This document shows positions 36,616 through 46,676 of a stretch of DNA of 64,000 nucleotides, piece by piece. Location of the stretch: contig NZ_CP020991.1 of NCBI RefSeq assembly GCF_002874775.1, forward strand, positions 1,431,225-1,495,224, given 5' to 3'. The translations under genes and the position numbers were made by a program. Each line of letters opens with the position of its first letter. Positions within the stretch are counted from its first letter, which is position 1. Under the pieces are notes generated by a model that saw only the letters and a list, made by a program, of their open reading frames with translations, made no database searches and was not told where the DNA came from. The DNA comes from Monoglobus pectinilyticus (GTDB lineage: Bacteria; Bacillota; Clostridia; Monoglobales; Monoglobaceae).

Positions 36616-38319
36616 CTATGTCAGTGACATAATCTTAATTTTTTGACCGACATTAATTTTATCTCTGTCAGCTATATTATTGTTTTTTACAAGTTCATCC
36701 ACCGTCGTATGATACCTTTTTGCTATATTCCAAAGTGTGTCGCCGCTTTGGACAAAATAAATTATATAACATTGCATACCTCTCTGTTCAGTATCCTCAG
36801 ATTCTTCCCTGTCTATTGCTGTAACGGTTTTAATTCTGTCGTTTTTTACAAGTTTGATAGATATGCCGATTATCATTCGGAGGTCAACAGAATCAGAGCC
36901 GGATATTGTATAACCCAAATGGTTTATAAATATTTTGGCGTCACATGCAACTTTGTTTCCAAGTTCTTGGTCGCAGTCAAAACTATGCTCAAATTCAGTC
37001 TTACAGTCTATGGCGTACAATGGTTGATTTTCATCATTTGAAGAACATAATACTTTGGCGTTAATGGTTCCTTTAATATATACAGTATTGTCTTTAATTT
37101 TTAAATCATCTACAGAAGTCTTTTCAATAGTTACGCCGCAGACTCCAAGTATTTCAGCGTCGGTTGCTTTTCTTTTAGCGGTAAATTTGTGAGATATTTG
37201 AGCAGTTTTGGTATCAATAAGCTGTTCGGGAGCTGTTTCGCTGAACTCTAGAGTAAGAGTGCTGCCATCCGTAGAGTATGCGTCTGTAACCGCCTGCGGC
37301 TCTGATATCATATATCCGGAAATACTAACTCCGACTACTACTTCAGCGCCAATCATCCGAGGTTCTCCGTCTAAATTGTCTCTTATTTCAGTGTATATTT
37401 CTCTAACTGTATATTCCGCGTCACATTCCATGTCATCCATAGAGTTAGGAGTATCAAACTGCTCATTGTATGGAATGGTAAATTCAGCATTCCTGAGCAA
37501 AGATTTTTTATTGCTGTCTGAGGAAGTATCCGCAGCGTCTTCATATAGAACATTAACTTTTACTATTCCTTTAAGACGTGTATTGCCGCTGCTTGTAACC
37601 ATTTCTTCAGGCTCAACGGTTGCTGTGGCGTTAAGAATTTCACCGATTTGCGGGAGCTTTGAAGAAATTTCGTGCTGTTCTCTAAGTATCATGCTTCCAT
37701 CTGAAATAAATTGTTTATCGGCCAGTCTTATAGGAACTTTCTTAAGTTCAATTTTTGAACAGGTATTTGTCGGCGCACTCTCATTATCGGATTGCCGAGG
37801 CGTGAATGGAATAAGATCCATTGCGGGAGGCTTGGGTTCACATTCAATAACTATTTCATCTGTGCCTGTCGGCAGTTCAAGGGGTTCACACCTGCATATT
37901 TTAGCTCCTATATTTATGCCCAGTCTGATATTTACTTTCCTGGAGTTTATAAGAGTGCTGTCAACAGATCCAATTTCTGATTCCGCAGTAACCTGGTCAT
38001 CCGCAGTTGTTCCTTTTGCATCAATTGTATAACTGAATTCGCGGCTCATAACCAGAGCCTTTGTATTGCCGATAACGTCGCCGTCCGGCAAATAAAGAAC
38101 GGTTGCCTTTGCGGTTCCTTCAATATGAATCTTGTCCTGCCCCGGTGTGATATCTGTTATGTAGCTTCTTGCTGAAACATCTAAAATCTTTTTTATATCC
38201 GGTTTTATATCGGGAACTATTAATGTGTCGTCTACGACTGTTCTTCCAAACTTCATTGCGACAGTTCTGCAAATATCAAACCTCTCTGTCTTTAAATTCA
38301 CCTCTGACATTTGTATCAC
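36616..38319 (-). CDS. DUF3794 (SPOCS) and LysM domain protein, spore-envelope type
   Basis: A 567-residue protein without a signal peptide. It holds repeats of the DUF3794/SPOCS type, with recurring VVDDTLIVPDIKPDIKKIL-like and GTAKATVLY or GIVKVNVLYE strands. The C-terminus is a LysM domain (about 520-565: YFVQSGDTLWNIAKRYHTTVDEL), which binds peptidoglycan. This architecture is typical of Clostridia proteins related to the coat/cortex proteins SafA and SpoVID, and suggests a spore-forming ancestry. Its exact role is unknown. The ATG at 38319 follows GGAAAGGTGATAC. It is a single gene. Confidence 0.85.
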   Translation of the reverse strand: MIQMSEVNLKTERFDICRTVAMKFGRTVVDDTLIVPDIKPDIKKILDVSARSYITDITPGQDKIHIEGTAKATVLYLPDGDVIGNTKALVMSREFSYTIDAKGTTADDQVTAESEIGSVDSTLINSRKVNIRLGINIGAKICRCEPLELPTGTDEIVIECEPKPPAMDLIPFTPRQSDNESAPTNTCSKIELKKVPIRLADKQFISDGSMILREQHEISSKLPQIGEILNATATVEPEEMVTSSGNTRLKGIVKVNVLYEDAADTSSDSNKKSLLRNAEFTIPYNEQFDTPNSMDDMECDAEYTVREIYTEIRDNLDGEPRMIGAEVVVGVSISGYMISEPQAVTDAYSTDGSTLTLEFSETAPEQLIDTKTAQISHKFTAKRKATDAEILGVCGVTIEKTSVDDLKIKDNTVYIKGTINAKVLCSSNDENQPLYAIDCKTEFEHSFDCDQELGNKVACDAKIFINHLGYTISGSDSVDLRMIIGISIKLVKNDRIKTVTAIDREESEDTEQRGMQCYIIYFVQSGDTLWNIAKRYHTTVDELVKNNNIADRDKINVGQKIKIMSLT

Positions 38320-38466
38320 CTTTCCTTAACCATAGTATTAAACATGGTAGATTATATGTTGTTGTTGCTGAGTTTATGAATATAAAATATTATCATGGGT
38401 TTGCAGTCCGTTTTATTGGACTGTATAGCTGATATAATATATACATATTTGAAAGGGGGAACTAAT

Positions 38467-38619
38467 ATGAGTGAAAGAGAACTTAGAATTGAAAGAAGAA
38501 GGGTTATTAGAGAGAAGAGGGAAGCCTGTCAGGAAATCTTAAGATGTTTGTTTGATAGTTTCTTCTTTTTAATAAGTGCGGCAATAATAGTTGTAGGTTT
38601 GGGCGTGTTTTTTGTATAA
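38467..38619 (+). CDS. Small membrane protein of 50 residues
   Basis: The frame opens with ATG 38467 after GAAAGGGGGA. The product has a charged N-terminal half (SERELRIERRRVIREKREAC) and one hydrophobic helix (SFFFLISAAIIVVGLGVFFV) that reaches the C-terminus, so it is a single-pass protein with a basic cytosolic face. I recognise no family. A longer frame from 38395 lacks a ribosome binding site. It stands alone between the divergent LysM gene and rubrerythrin. Confidence 0.6.
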   Translation: MSERELRIERRRVIREKREACQEILRCLFDSFFFLISAAIIVVGLGVFFV

Positions 38620-38672
38620 AATTTTTGTAAACATATTTTAATCAATGTATTTGGAATATTTTTGTAAAAATG

Positions 38673-38700
38673 TTGATATTTATTTTATTTGTGTTAAAAT
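38673..38700 (+). promoter_or_regulatory. Possible promoter of the rubrerythrin gene
   Basis: TTGATA (38673-38678), a 16-nt spacer and TAAAAT (38695-38700), about 85 nt before the rubrerythrin ATG. Confidence 0.45.
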
Positions 38701-38784
38701 ATAAATAACTGGGAATAATATCCGGTGTGGAGATAATATATGCCAGGTATGTTTTCAAATTTGTTTAGAAAGGGTGTTTTTATT

Positions 38785-39327
38785 ATGAAAGATTTAAAAG
38801 GTTCAAAAACAGAAGCAAACTTGCTTGCTGCATTCGCGGGAGAATCACAGGCTAGAAATAAGTATACTTATTATGCCAGCAAAGCAAGAAAAGACGGATA
38901 TGTTCAAATAGCAGAGATTTTTGAGGAAACTGCCAATAATGAAAAAGAACATGCAAAGATTTGGTTTAAGATTTTAAAAGGCGGAGAAATTCCTGATACA
39001 GCAACAAATCTTCAGGACGGCGTAGACGGCGAGAATTATGAGTGGACAGATATGTATGCCGGATTTGCTAAAACTGCAAAAGAAGAAGGATTTGATAAAA
39101 TTGCAGCTTTATTTGAGGGCGTTGCTAAAATTGAAAAGGAGCATGAGGAACGTTATAAAAAGCTTCTTGACAATGTAAAAGGCGAGTGCGTATTCTCAAA
39201 AGACGGAGACGTTATTTGGCAGTGTATCAACTGCGGTCATATTGTTATTGGCAAAAAAGCACCTGCTGTATGTCCGGTTTGTGCTCATCCTCAGGCATAT
39301 TTCCAGGTTAAGCCTGAAAATTATTAA
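38785..39327 (+). CDS. rbr: Rubrerythrin
   Basis: A 180-residue peroxide-reducing protein of anaerobes. The N-terminal ferritin-like domain binds a diiron centre through its glutamate/histidine helices ([43 protein letters not shown]). The C-terminal rubredoxin domain has CINCGH and CPVCAH. It detoxifies hydrogen peroxide, using NADH-linked donors. The ATG at 38785 gives the family start [10 protein letters not shown]; an ATG at 38740 also has a GGAG site but adds 15 unlike residues. It is closed by a terminator. Confidence 0.95.
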   Translation: MKDLKGSKTEANLLAAFAGESQARNKYTYYASKARKDGYVQIAEIFEETANNEKEHAKIWFKILKGGEIPDTATNLQDGVDGENYEWTDMYAGFAKTAKEEGFDKIAALFEGVAKIEKEHEERYKKLLDNVKGECVFSKDGDVIWQCINCGHIVIGKKAPAVCPVCAHPQAYFQVKPENY

Positions 39328-39392
39328 ATCATATTAAGTTTAGAGTAATTTTTGTTTTCATTCCTTTTAGAAAAATTATTAATAATTTAATT

Positions 39393-39429
39393 AAGACGAT
39401 ACTGATTTTATCCGGTATCGTCTTTTTTT
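39393..39429 (+). terminator. Intrinsic terminator after rubrerythrin
   Basis: AAGACGATAC (39393-39402) pairs perfectly with GTATCGTCTT (39415-39424), followed by TTTTTG. Confidence 0.88.
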
Positions 39430-39582
39430 GTTTTATCGCTGTATATTATATTATAAAAATAAGTTTGATTACGGATATATTGATAATTATTCTAATTTTA
39501 TAAAAATTGTAAATTATTTAATATTTGATATTGTGAAAAATTATCACAAATATAAACTGTAAAATATACATAGTAACTAAAA

Positions 39583-39640
39583 AAATAAAATTTATTTGTA
39601 TAGTTTTAATATTTACGAAATTTTGAACGAGTGTTATAAT
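39583..39640 (+). promoter_or_regulatory. Surface-regulon promoter cassette, copy A
   Basis: Palindrome AAATAAA-a-TTTATTT (39583-39597), 14 nt, -35 TTTACG (39612-39617), a 17-nt spacer, -10 TATAAT (39635-39640). The same geometry recurs at 46619, 48808 and 52335, although copy A is the most diverged outside these elements. It lies about 150 nt before the RCC1 gene and would serve three genes in line (39788, 42845, 45120). Confidence 0.75.
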
Positions 39641-39787
39641 GTTAAATAGATGATGTTACGAATATATGATATGCGTATCATGTGAATAATGACGAATAAA
39701 ATAAATAATTGGCGGTGTATTACTATGGTTTAAGCACAATTGATGCGGTGTGTGGTGAAACTTTAAAATTATAAAAAGGAGAAAGTT

Positions 39788-42700
39788 ATGAAAAAAACAA
39801 GGTTAATTAGTTCATTTATTTGTATTGTATTTATAACAACAATATTTTTTGGCGTATACGCTGCAAAACCGGGACAGGATGAACCAAAAAACATTGTTGA
39901 AACTGACATAAATTTGTCTGACGAACCGGAAGTCAGTCCCGGAACAGGCGATTCAATGCAGCAGCCGGAAATTTCTGCGGAACCTGAAGAAATTGCTGCT
40001 GAAAATGCTGAGGAAGAAAATGTTCAATCGGCCAGTCCTTCTCCGGAAGTAAACGATGAAGTTGATGAAGCCGAAGTGCCTGAAACGGAGATTAAACCTG
40101 AAACAGAACAACCGAAAGATGCAGAAGCCACTCCGGAAGTGTATATAAATGAAGACGGTGCGCCATTTATTGAAACGATTGAAAATACTGAGGCTCAAAT
40201 TGTAAATAATGACGGAGACGTTTTAGCTGTTGAAGATATTAGCGAAGAAGAAATTCAACCATATGAAACAAATGGTCAGGTTATGTTAATGAATGATTCT
40301 GATGTCGATTTAGAGTCAATAATTGATGTAAATATTGATATAAATTCAATAGAGCACAAAACAATTGTTACAGGAAATGACCACGTTCTTATGATTAATT
40401 CCGACGGTACTGTTTCTGCATGGGGCAGTAACACTTACGGTCAATTGGGAAATGGTACTAACACAAGCAGTATAGAGCCGGTAGTGGTTCAGGGGCTTTC
40501 AGATATTATAGAAGTAACAGCGGGCGATGGATATAGCTTGGCGATGGACAAAAACGGAGAAGTTTATTCTTGGGGCAGAAACAGCTGGGGAATGCTGGGA
40601 AACGGTAATACTTTAAATGCAAATATTCCAAATAAAATAAATGCTCTCAGCGGTTTAAATATAGTTAAAGTTTCAACCAGCGGTTATCATTGTTTAGCAC
40701 TTGCCAATAATGGTGATGTTTATTCTTGGGGAACAAATGGCAATGGACAGCTGGGATTAGGTGACAGAGAATATAAATTGGTTCCTACTATTATACAAAA
40801 CTTGCCGAGTTCAATTGATATAGCGGCTGCTGGTTTTTCAAGTTATGCGGTTGATATGACCGGAAGTGTATGGTCATGGGGAAACAATAACAGTTGCAAG
40901 CTGGGATTTACTTATAGCGGGGATATTTTGTCTCCTAACAAGACTGTTATAAAAGATATAGAATCAATATCAACGGGATATGACCATTGTTTAGCAATAG
41001 GTGAAGACGGAAATATTTATTCCTGGGGAGATAATGGATTCGGACAGCTCGGCGTCACAGGAATAACTACATATACGCCCCAGAAGCAGAATATTGGACT
41101 TTCAAATGTTAAAAATTCATTTAGCAAATGCCATCATAACGTGGCGGTTACATCTGACGGAAAAACTTATGCCTGGGGACGAAATGATTATGGGCAGTTG
41201 GGAATAGGAACAATATCGGACAAAGTTTTTGAACCAACATTAGTTTTTGAAAACTCATTTGAAACTGTAGCAATGGATATTTATTCGACGTATGCTGTAA
41301 GCAGTGACGGTAATTTATTTAAGTGGGGATATATGCCAAACACAGATATATCAAAGTATATAAGCGGCGGAAGCTGTGTTCCGCTTGATATACCCACTGA
41401 AACTCGGTTTGTACAAGTGGAAGCAAAACGTAACAGCGTTGTTGCTCTCGATGTAAATGGAGATGTATATACCTGGGGTGACGGAGCGTATGACGATTTA
41501 GGTCATGGGAATAAAGATAATGTATATTACCCTAAAAAGGTAGAGGGCTTGCCAAAGATTAAACAAGTGGCGAAAGGTGAGAATCATACTCTTGCTGTGG
41601 ATATAGATGGAAACGTATGGGGATGGGGCAACAATTCAAGCAAAGAGATAGATTATAATTATAGTGGTCATATAATTACACCTGTTAAATTAACTGAAAT
41701 TGATAATGTTGATTGTGTTTCTGCAGGGCAAGGGTTCAGCGCCGCAATAAAAGATGATAGTTCTCTTTGGACTTGGGGGCAAAACTATGCAGGTCAATTA
41801 GGTATAGGCGGTTCTAAAGTTAATAATGTTAATAAAATTTCTGGTATAGATTGTTTCCATTCCATAGTGGAATGCGGAGAGTCATATCTATTAACTCAAT
41901 ATCTTTATTCTAATAATGATGTAACTTACGATCCATATTCTCATCATTGCACCATGGCATGCGGAGCAAATAATCGTGGACAGTTGGGAAAAGGAGATTT
42001 AGTAAATTCTTCAGTTTTATCAAAAGTTCAGGATATAGAAGGGTATGAAGTAAAAGACTTGTCTGCCGGAAGAGAGCATGCTTTAGCATTATATTCTAAT
42101 GGAGATGTCTATTCGTGGGGGAGTAATACTATAGGCCAGCTTGGTCTTGGTGATAAGGTGGATAGAATGCTTCCGGTTAAAATACAGGGTATTTCAGACA
42201 TTAAATATATTGAAGCGGCATATGCGCATAGTATGGTTATAACAAATAGCGGAAATCTTTACGCATGGGGAGAAGGAAGAGACGGACAATTAGGTATAGG
42301 GATAAAAGAAACCAAAAGATTGCCTGTTTTAGTACAAGGGATAAAAAATGTTAGTTCGGTAACAGGAGGTTCTGCATTTAGTATTGCATTGGATGAAAAA
42401 GGCAGATTGTGGTCTTTTGGGTCAAATGCTTATGGACAGTTAGGTGTTATTAGCAGCGTTCCTGAAAAAATAGATCATGATACATTGTTTAGCAATACAT
42501 TAGTTTTTGATGTTAATGAAGGGGATTATTGTTCTATACCGTATGATGTTTTAAACGTTTCTGATTTTAGTGGTTTAGAGTTCAGTTTGAAATTTGATCC
42601 TCTGGATTTTGAAATAGTAGATGTTTGTGAGTTTACATTAGATAAAGAAGTTGGTACAGGAAATATTAACAATGCTAATGTATATATTACTAAAATTAAC

Positions 42701-42829
42701 GATGGCTATATGGCATTTAAGTCCACAATAGTGTCGACAGTTAAGTGGTCGGGAAATATAAATACTGTAAAAATAAAGGCGAAGAGAAATGGAAAGCTGT
42801 CTGTTGTATGCCGAGTAAAAAATAATTAG
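39788..42829 (+). CDS. Secreted RCC1-repeat beta-propeller protein
   Basis: A 1013-residue exported protein. Residues 1-26 are a signal peptide; about 30-165 form a Glu/Pro-rich acidic linker. From about 195 to 905 RCC1-type blades repeat, each with a WGxNxxGQLG core (WGSNTYGQLG, WGTNGNGQLG, WGDNGFGQLG and so on). I count fourteen, two of them degenerate, which fits two seven-bladed propellers in tandem. The last 110 residues look like a beta-sandwich domain (FSGLEFSLKFDPLDFEIVDV). Such proteins are thought to bind proteins or glycans outside the cell; no enzyme motif is seen. AAAGGAG precedes the ATG. It heads a likely three-gene unit. Confidence 0.88.
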   Translation: MKKTRLISSFICIVFITTIFFGVYAAKPGQDEPKNIVETDINLSDEPEVSPGTGDSMQQPEISAEPEEIAAENAEEENVQSASPSPEVNDEVDEAEVPETEIKPETEQPKDAEATPEVYINEDGAPFIETIENTEAQIVNNDGDVLAVEDISEEEIQPYETNGQVMLMNDSDVDLESIIDVNIDINSIEHKTIVTGNDHVLMINSDGTVSAWGSNTYGQLGNGTNTSSIEPVVVQGLSDIIEVTAGDGYSLAMDKNGEVYSWGRNSWGMLGNGNTLNANIPNKINALSGLNIVKVSTSGYHCLALANNGDVYSWGTNGNGQLGLGDREYKLVPTIIQNLPSSIDIAAAGFSSYAVDMTGSVWSWGNNNSCKLGFTYSGDILSPNKTVIKDIESISTGYDHCLAIGEDGNIYSWGDNGFGQLGVTGITTYTPQKQNIGLSNVKNSFSKCHHNVAVTSDGKTYAWGRNDYGQLGIGTISDKVFEPTLVFENSFETVAMDIYSTYAVSSDGNLFKWGYMPNTDISKYISGGSCVPLDIPTETRFVQVEAKRNSVVALDVNGDVYTWGDGAYDDLGHGNKDNVYYPKKVEGLPKIKQVAKGENHTLAVDIDGNVWGWGNNSSKEIDYNYSGHIITPVKLTEIDNVDCVSAGQGFSAAIKDDSSLWTWGQNYAGQLGIGGSKVNNVNKISGIDCFHSIVECGESYLLTQYLYSNNDVTYDPYSHHCTMACGANNRGQLGKGDLVNSSVLSKVQDIEGYEVKDLSAGREHALALYSNGDVYSWGSNTIGQLGLGDKVDRMLPVKIQGISDIKYIEAAYAHSMVITNSGNLYAWGEGRDGQLGIGIKETKRLPVLVQGIKNVSSVTGGSAFSIALDEKGRLWSFGSNAYGQLGVISSVPEKIDHDTLFSNTLVFDVNEGDYCSIPYDVLNVSDFSGLEFSLKFDPLDFEIVDVCEFTLDKEVGTGNINNANVYITKINDGYMAFKSTIVSTVKWSGNINTVKIKAKRNGKLSVVCRVKNN

Positions 42830-42844
42830 AGAGGGGTAATAATA

Positions 42845-45109
42845 ATGAAAGTTAAAATATATAAATATATTATAAGATTATTTACAGTATCGCTAGTTAG
42901 TATAATGGTTTTAAATATTATTAGTTTAGAAGTAGTTAAAGCGGCCCCTTTTTTTGATGTAAGGCAGACAATAACTCAGCCAAACGGCGATGTAATTGAA
43001 TGTTATACCAGCGGTGATGAGTTTTTCTCATACTTGCATGACAGCGATGGAAATATAATAGTGCAGAATACTCAGGGGCAATATGTTTATGCTAAATTAG
43101 AAAATAATATTATGGTTCCATCAGATAATGTTGTATTGCCAAGCGGAATTGCAATTTGTGATAAAATAAAGATTACTGATGTTCCGGAATCATATATAAA
43201 AATGATGCGTGAAGCATCTCCGTTTTATAAACAGCCAGAAGCTGAACTGGCTTTAAGCAATGATGAATATAAACTACATCCGTTTTTAAATGAAACATTA
43301 AATAATATAGTTATATTTATTAGTTTTTCCGATTTCGACTTTGATAAAGCCTATCCAGCATCATTTTATGAAAATTTATTTAATGGGGATGGAAATTCTT
43401 TAAAAAACTGGTTTGCCACGGCTTCTTATGGAAAAACTGGTGTTAACTCGTGGATATATCCCCAAATAGATGGCAATACATGTATTGCAAGTTATAAAGA
43501 TTATAAACCAAGAAGCGCATATGAGGGAACACCATATGTTGATAATAATGGTTCATTACAATATAGATTTATTAATGATGATGGGTCAGTTACTAACTGG
43601 AACGGTATGGCTTTTCCGCTTTTTGAAAGAGCAGTAAACTCAATAAAATCACAAGTGCCGTTAGATTTAGATCTTGATGTTGATAATGATGGTTGTATAG
43701 ATTATATTACTTTTGTTATGCCAGGAAGTATAGTATATGGTAATTGGATACTTCATCCGAACCAATTTTGTATGGCTGGTAATAAAACATTAAAAATTAA
43801 TGGTAAAAAAGTATATAATTATAATGTTCAGGTTGAAGAACAACTTCATGATACCAAATATGTACGGGCAGGGGTATTAGCGCATGAAGGGTTTCATATA
43901 TTTGGAGCTTATGATTTATATAGCGGAGCTAGCAATATTCATGAGTGGGATTTAATGTATTCACAAATGGGTCAAATGCCCAGCACATATACTAAATATA
44001 GATGTGGACAATGGATTGAAAATATACCTGAGATAAAAGAGAGTAAATCTTATTTTTTAAAAGAATCAATTTTGGATCCAAATAATTGTTATATGATTAG
44101 ATCTCCGTTATCTTCTGATGAAGCTTTCATTTTGGAATTTCGAAAAAAGGAGGGAATTTTCGATAATTATATACCTGGAACTGGATTAGTTATATATAGA
44201 GTTAATTTGAAGAATAATCATATATTAATAGACGATGATGATCCTGTGACCTGTTTTTATCCTTATAGAGATACTTCTGTTAATTTGCGATTAGGTGATG
44301 GTACTTATGCTGGAATAGAAATAAGTAATATATCACTTGTTGGAGATACGATTTCATTTTCAGTAAATATTTCTAACCAAAAAAATGCTTTATATTTTAA
44401 AGATATTAGAGTTGCACAAGCTATTAGTAAAGAAATAAATAAAGATATCAAAAATATAACAGAGGAGGATTTGACAAAAATTTCAGAATTATACATAAAT
44501 CCTGTTGATCAATTTGATTTACCTATAGATTTGGATGGCATTGATAAATTAGTAAGTTTACAGAAGATTACATTGGAAAGATGTAAATTAAATGATATAA
44601 GTAATTTGAAAGGATTAAAAAATTTATCGGAATTAAGATTAGTCGATAATAATATTGAAAATATTGAATCACTAAGAGATTTAAAATCATTGAAAATATT
44701 GACTCTTAGAGGCAATTTAATAAATGACTATTCACCGGTTTCCGGGTATTATAACAATTTAGTAGAAAAAGATTTTTCCTTATTGAATAACGATTTATAT
44801 ATTAGCATACCTAATATAAATACTAATAAAACAATAGAAACTATTTTTATAAACTGTACAGATTTTGTTCCTAAAAAAATGTATGTTACAGCTGAACGTT
44901 ATACTGAGGATGGAAAATTTATAAAACGTATTAGAATAGATAATGTTGATTTAAGTAATAAAAATACACAAATAAATATTCCTGAATTTATAAATTGTCA
45001 GGACGGATCATATGTTGTAATAAGTTGTTATGAACGTTGGGATTATAAGCAATTACTGGCGCGGAATGTAATAAAACCTGTAACATTTGATATGGAAAAT
45101 ACTTATTAG
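42845..45109 (+). CDS. Secreted M6-family metallopeptidase with leucine-rich repeats
   Basis: A 754-residue exported protein. A signal peptide (1-34) precedes an M6 (immune inhibitor A-like) catalytic domain with the zinc site H347-E348-x-x-H351-x-x-G-x-x-D in HEGFHIFGAYD. The domain runs to about residue 510 (TGLVIYRVN). An SDS22/internalin-like LRR segment follows (about 535-645: LQKITLERCKLNDISNLKGL, LRLVDNNIENIESL) and then a C-terminal beta domain. It likely digests extracellular proteins, with the LRRs directing binding. It lies 15 nt after the RCC1 gene and 11 nt before the next ATG, so the three genes are probably co-transcribed. Confidence 0.87.
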   Translation: MKVKIYKYIIRLFTVSLVSIMVLNIISLEVVKAAPFFDVRQTITQPNGDVIECYTSGDEFFSYLHDSDGNIIVQNTQGQYVYAKLENNIMVPSDNVVLPSGIAICDKIKITDVPESYIKMMREASPFYKQPEAELALSNDEYKLHPFLNETLNNIVIFISFSDFDFDKAYPASFYENLFNGDGNSLKNWFATASYGKTGVNSWIYPQIDGNTCIASYKDYKPRSAYEGTPYVDNNGSLQYRFINDDGSVTNWNGMAFPLFERAVNSIKSQVPLDLDLDVDNDGCIDYITFVMPGSIVYGNWILHPNQFCMAGNKTLKINGKKVYNYNVQVEEQLHDTKYVRAGVLAHEGFHIFGAYDLYSGASNIHEWDLMYSQMGQMPSTYTKYRCGQWIENIPEIKESKSYFLKESILDPNNCYMIRSPLSSDEAFILEFRKKEGIFDNYIPGTGLVIYRVNLKNNHILIDDDDPVTCFYPYRDTSVNLRLGDGTYAGIEISNISLVGDTISFSVNISNQKNALYFKDIRVAQAISKEINKDIKNITEEDLTKISELYINPVDQFDLPIDLDGIDKLVSLQKITLERCKLNDISNLKGLKNLSELRLVDNNIENIESLRDLKSLKILTLRGNLINDYSPVSGYYNNLVEKDFSLLNNDLYISIPNINTNKTIETIFINCTDFVPKKMYVTAERYTEDGKFIKRIRIDNVDLSNKNTQINIPEFINCQDGSYVVISCYERWDYKQLLARNVIKPVTFDMENTY

Positions 45110-45119
45110 GAGGATTGAC

Positions 45120-46343
45120 ATGAAAAAAGTGCTTACTGTTATACTAATTATTATATTTTCTTTAAGTTTTAACTTAGTTGTTTTTTCTTATGGGACACCA
45201 CTGATATTAGTGAAGTATGTAGATTCATCAATATATTTGACAGAGTATTTTGACGAAGGAAAGGAATTAGAAATCTCAGTATCTAACATAGATGAAGTAT
45301 GCAGTTTACTTATAGTAAGCTATGATATAAATGATTGTTTAATAAACTGTATAGTTAAAGAAAATATAAATTCTGACTGTTTAGAAAAATATCTTCCGCC
45401 TAATAATACTGATATGATAAAAGTATTTATTTGGGATAATAAAAATAATATTTCGCCGAAATGTGTAGGAAATACTTTATATAAATCTATTAATTATGAG
45501 AAACCCATTGGAAACGGAACTGATGAGAGTCCTTACAAAGTTACCTCCGTTGCCGAATTGTCTTATTTGAGAGAAGAGCCTGGAGCTGCTTATATACTTG
45601 CTAACAATATTGATTTAAGTGATGTTAGGTGGAATCCGTTTTTCTTTTGCGGAAAACTTGATGGCCTTAATAATAGTATTACAGGGATAAAGGTAGCTGA
45701 TAATGCTCATAACAGCGGTTTGTTTTCTAAATTTGAAAATCGCACTCGGAATGAGGGATTAATTGATGTACCTTTGGATAGTTATATTAAAAATTTAAAT
45801 GTGGAAATATTGGATAGTGGTAGTTCAGCTGTTTTTTCCGGTGGTATTGCTGGTGAACTGGGATTTTATATGCCATTGATAGAAAATTGTTCGGTTAAAG
45901 GTAATATTACTGCAAGAAGCAAACAACAGGGTGTTAAAGCATGTGCCGGAGGAATTGCAGGTATCAGCCCAAATACAAATATAAATATGTGCTCTAGTAC
46001 TGCAAATATTGCTTCATATGGTATTGATAGAGCAGTATCCGGGGGGATTGTAGGAGAGTTCCAGGAAAACCCTGCCATACATTTTTATGCATCCATTAAT
46101 AATTGTTCGGCAAGCGGTCAGATTTTTTCAAAGTGCAGTAATTTAGAAAGTGGAGATATAGTGGCTTCAGGTGGAATATGCGGTTATTTTTATGGAAATT
46201 TTAATTATATAGAAAACTGTATATCAAATACACAGTTATATTCTGATAAATCTGCAGGCGGTATAGTAGGTGAAGCGATTGATAATGAGGCTTTTAATAG
46301 AATTGAAAATTGTATAGATAATTCTGTAGTTGTAAAATATTAA
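45120..46343 (+). CDS. Secreted protein with the shared VW module and GLUG-type repeats
   Basis: A 407-residue exported protein. A signal peptide (1-23) is followed by the small domain shared by this cluster (about 27-125, ending DMIKVFIWDNKNNISP). A beta-helix-like region with GLUG-type motifs follows (GNGTDESPYKVTSVAEL, FFCGKLDGLNNSITGI, NSGLFSKF, CSVKGNI, GGIAGE). GLUG repeats occur in surface adhesins and in domains near IgA peptidases. ATG 45120 follows TAGGAGG; an earlier in-frame ATG overlaps the M6 gene. It is the last gene of the unit started by promoter copy A. Confidence 0.78.
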   Translation: MKKVLTVILIIIFSLSFNLVVFSYGTPLILVKYVDSSIYLTEYFDEGKELEISVSNIDEVCSLLIVSYDINDCLINCIVKENINSDCLEKYLPPNNTDMIKVFIWDNKNNISPKCVGNTLYKSINYEKPIGNGTDESPYKVTSVAELSYLREEPGAAYILANNIDLSDVRWNPFFFCGKLDGLNNSITGIKVADNAHNSGLFSKFENRTRNEGLIDVPLDSYIKNLNVEILDSGSSAVFSGGIAGELGFYMPLIENCSVKGNITARSKQQGVKACAGGIAGISPNTNINMCSSTANIASYGIDRAVSGGIVGEFQENPAIHFYASINNCSASGQIFSKCSNLESGDIVASGGICGYFYGNFNYIENCISNTQLYSDKSAGGIVGEAIDNEAFNRIENCIDNSVVVKY

Positions 46344-46528
46344 TTAAATTTAGTAAATTAATTGAATATTTTGTGATGTGGTTATCGTGTATGCTGTAAA
46401 AAATGTATTTATGGCAATCAAAACAAAAAATGATATGTATAGCTAGGATAATGAAAATAGTATAATAAGATATATAAAAGTAAGAAGTAAGAAGTGAGAA
46501 TTAAAATAATAAATTTAAAATTTTTTAT

Positions 46529-46565
46529 AAGCAATAGTCTAAAATATTAGACTATTGCTTTATAT
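46529..46565 (+). terminator. Intrinsic terminator after the first GLUG-type gene
   Basis: A 14-bp perfect stem (46529-46542 with 46547-46560) and a 4-nt loop, followed by TATATTTG. It lies 185 nt after the stop. Confidence 0.75.
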
Positions 46566-46585
46566 TTGTAAAATAATATGTAGTT

Positions 46586-46676
46586 GAGAAAATAATTCAC
46601 CTGTCGAAATTACTAAAAAAATAAACTTTATTTGGTTATTATTAATCTTTACGAAATATAGAATGAGAGTTATAAT
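46586..46676 (+). promoter_or_regulatory. Surface-regulon promoter cassette, copy B
   Basis: Palindrome AAATAAA-c-TTTATTT (46619-46633), 14 nt, TTTACG (46648-46653), 17 nt, TATAAT (46671-46676). The sequence from GAGAAAATAATTCACCTG at 46586 to the -10 is nearly identical to copy C and very similar to copy D. It drives the LRR gene at 46873. Confidence 0.85.

Noticed and set aside
39953-40198. Minus-strand frame rich in Phe and Arg opposite the RCC1 gene
   Set aside because: It mirrors the Glu/Pro-rich linker codons of the real gene and has no site of its own.
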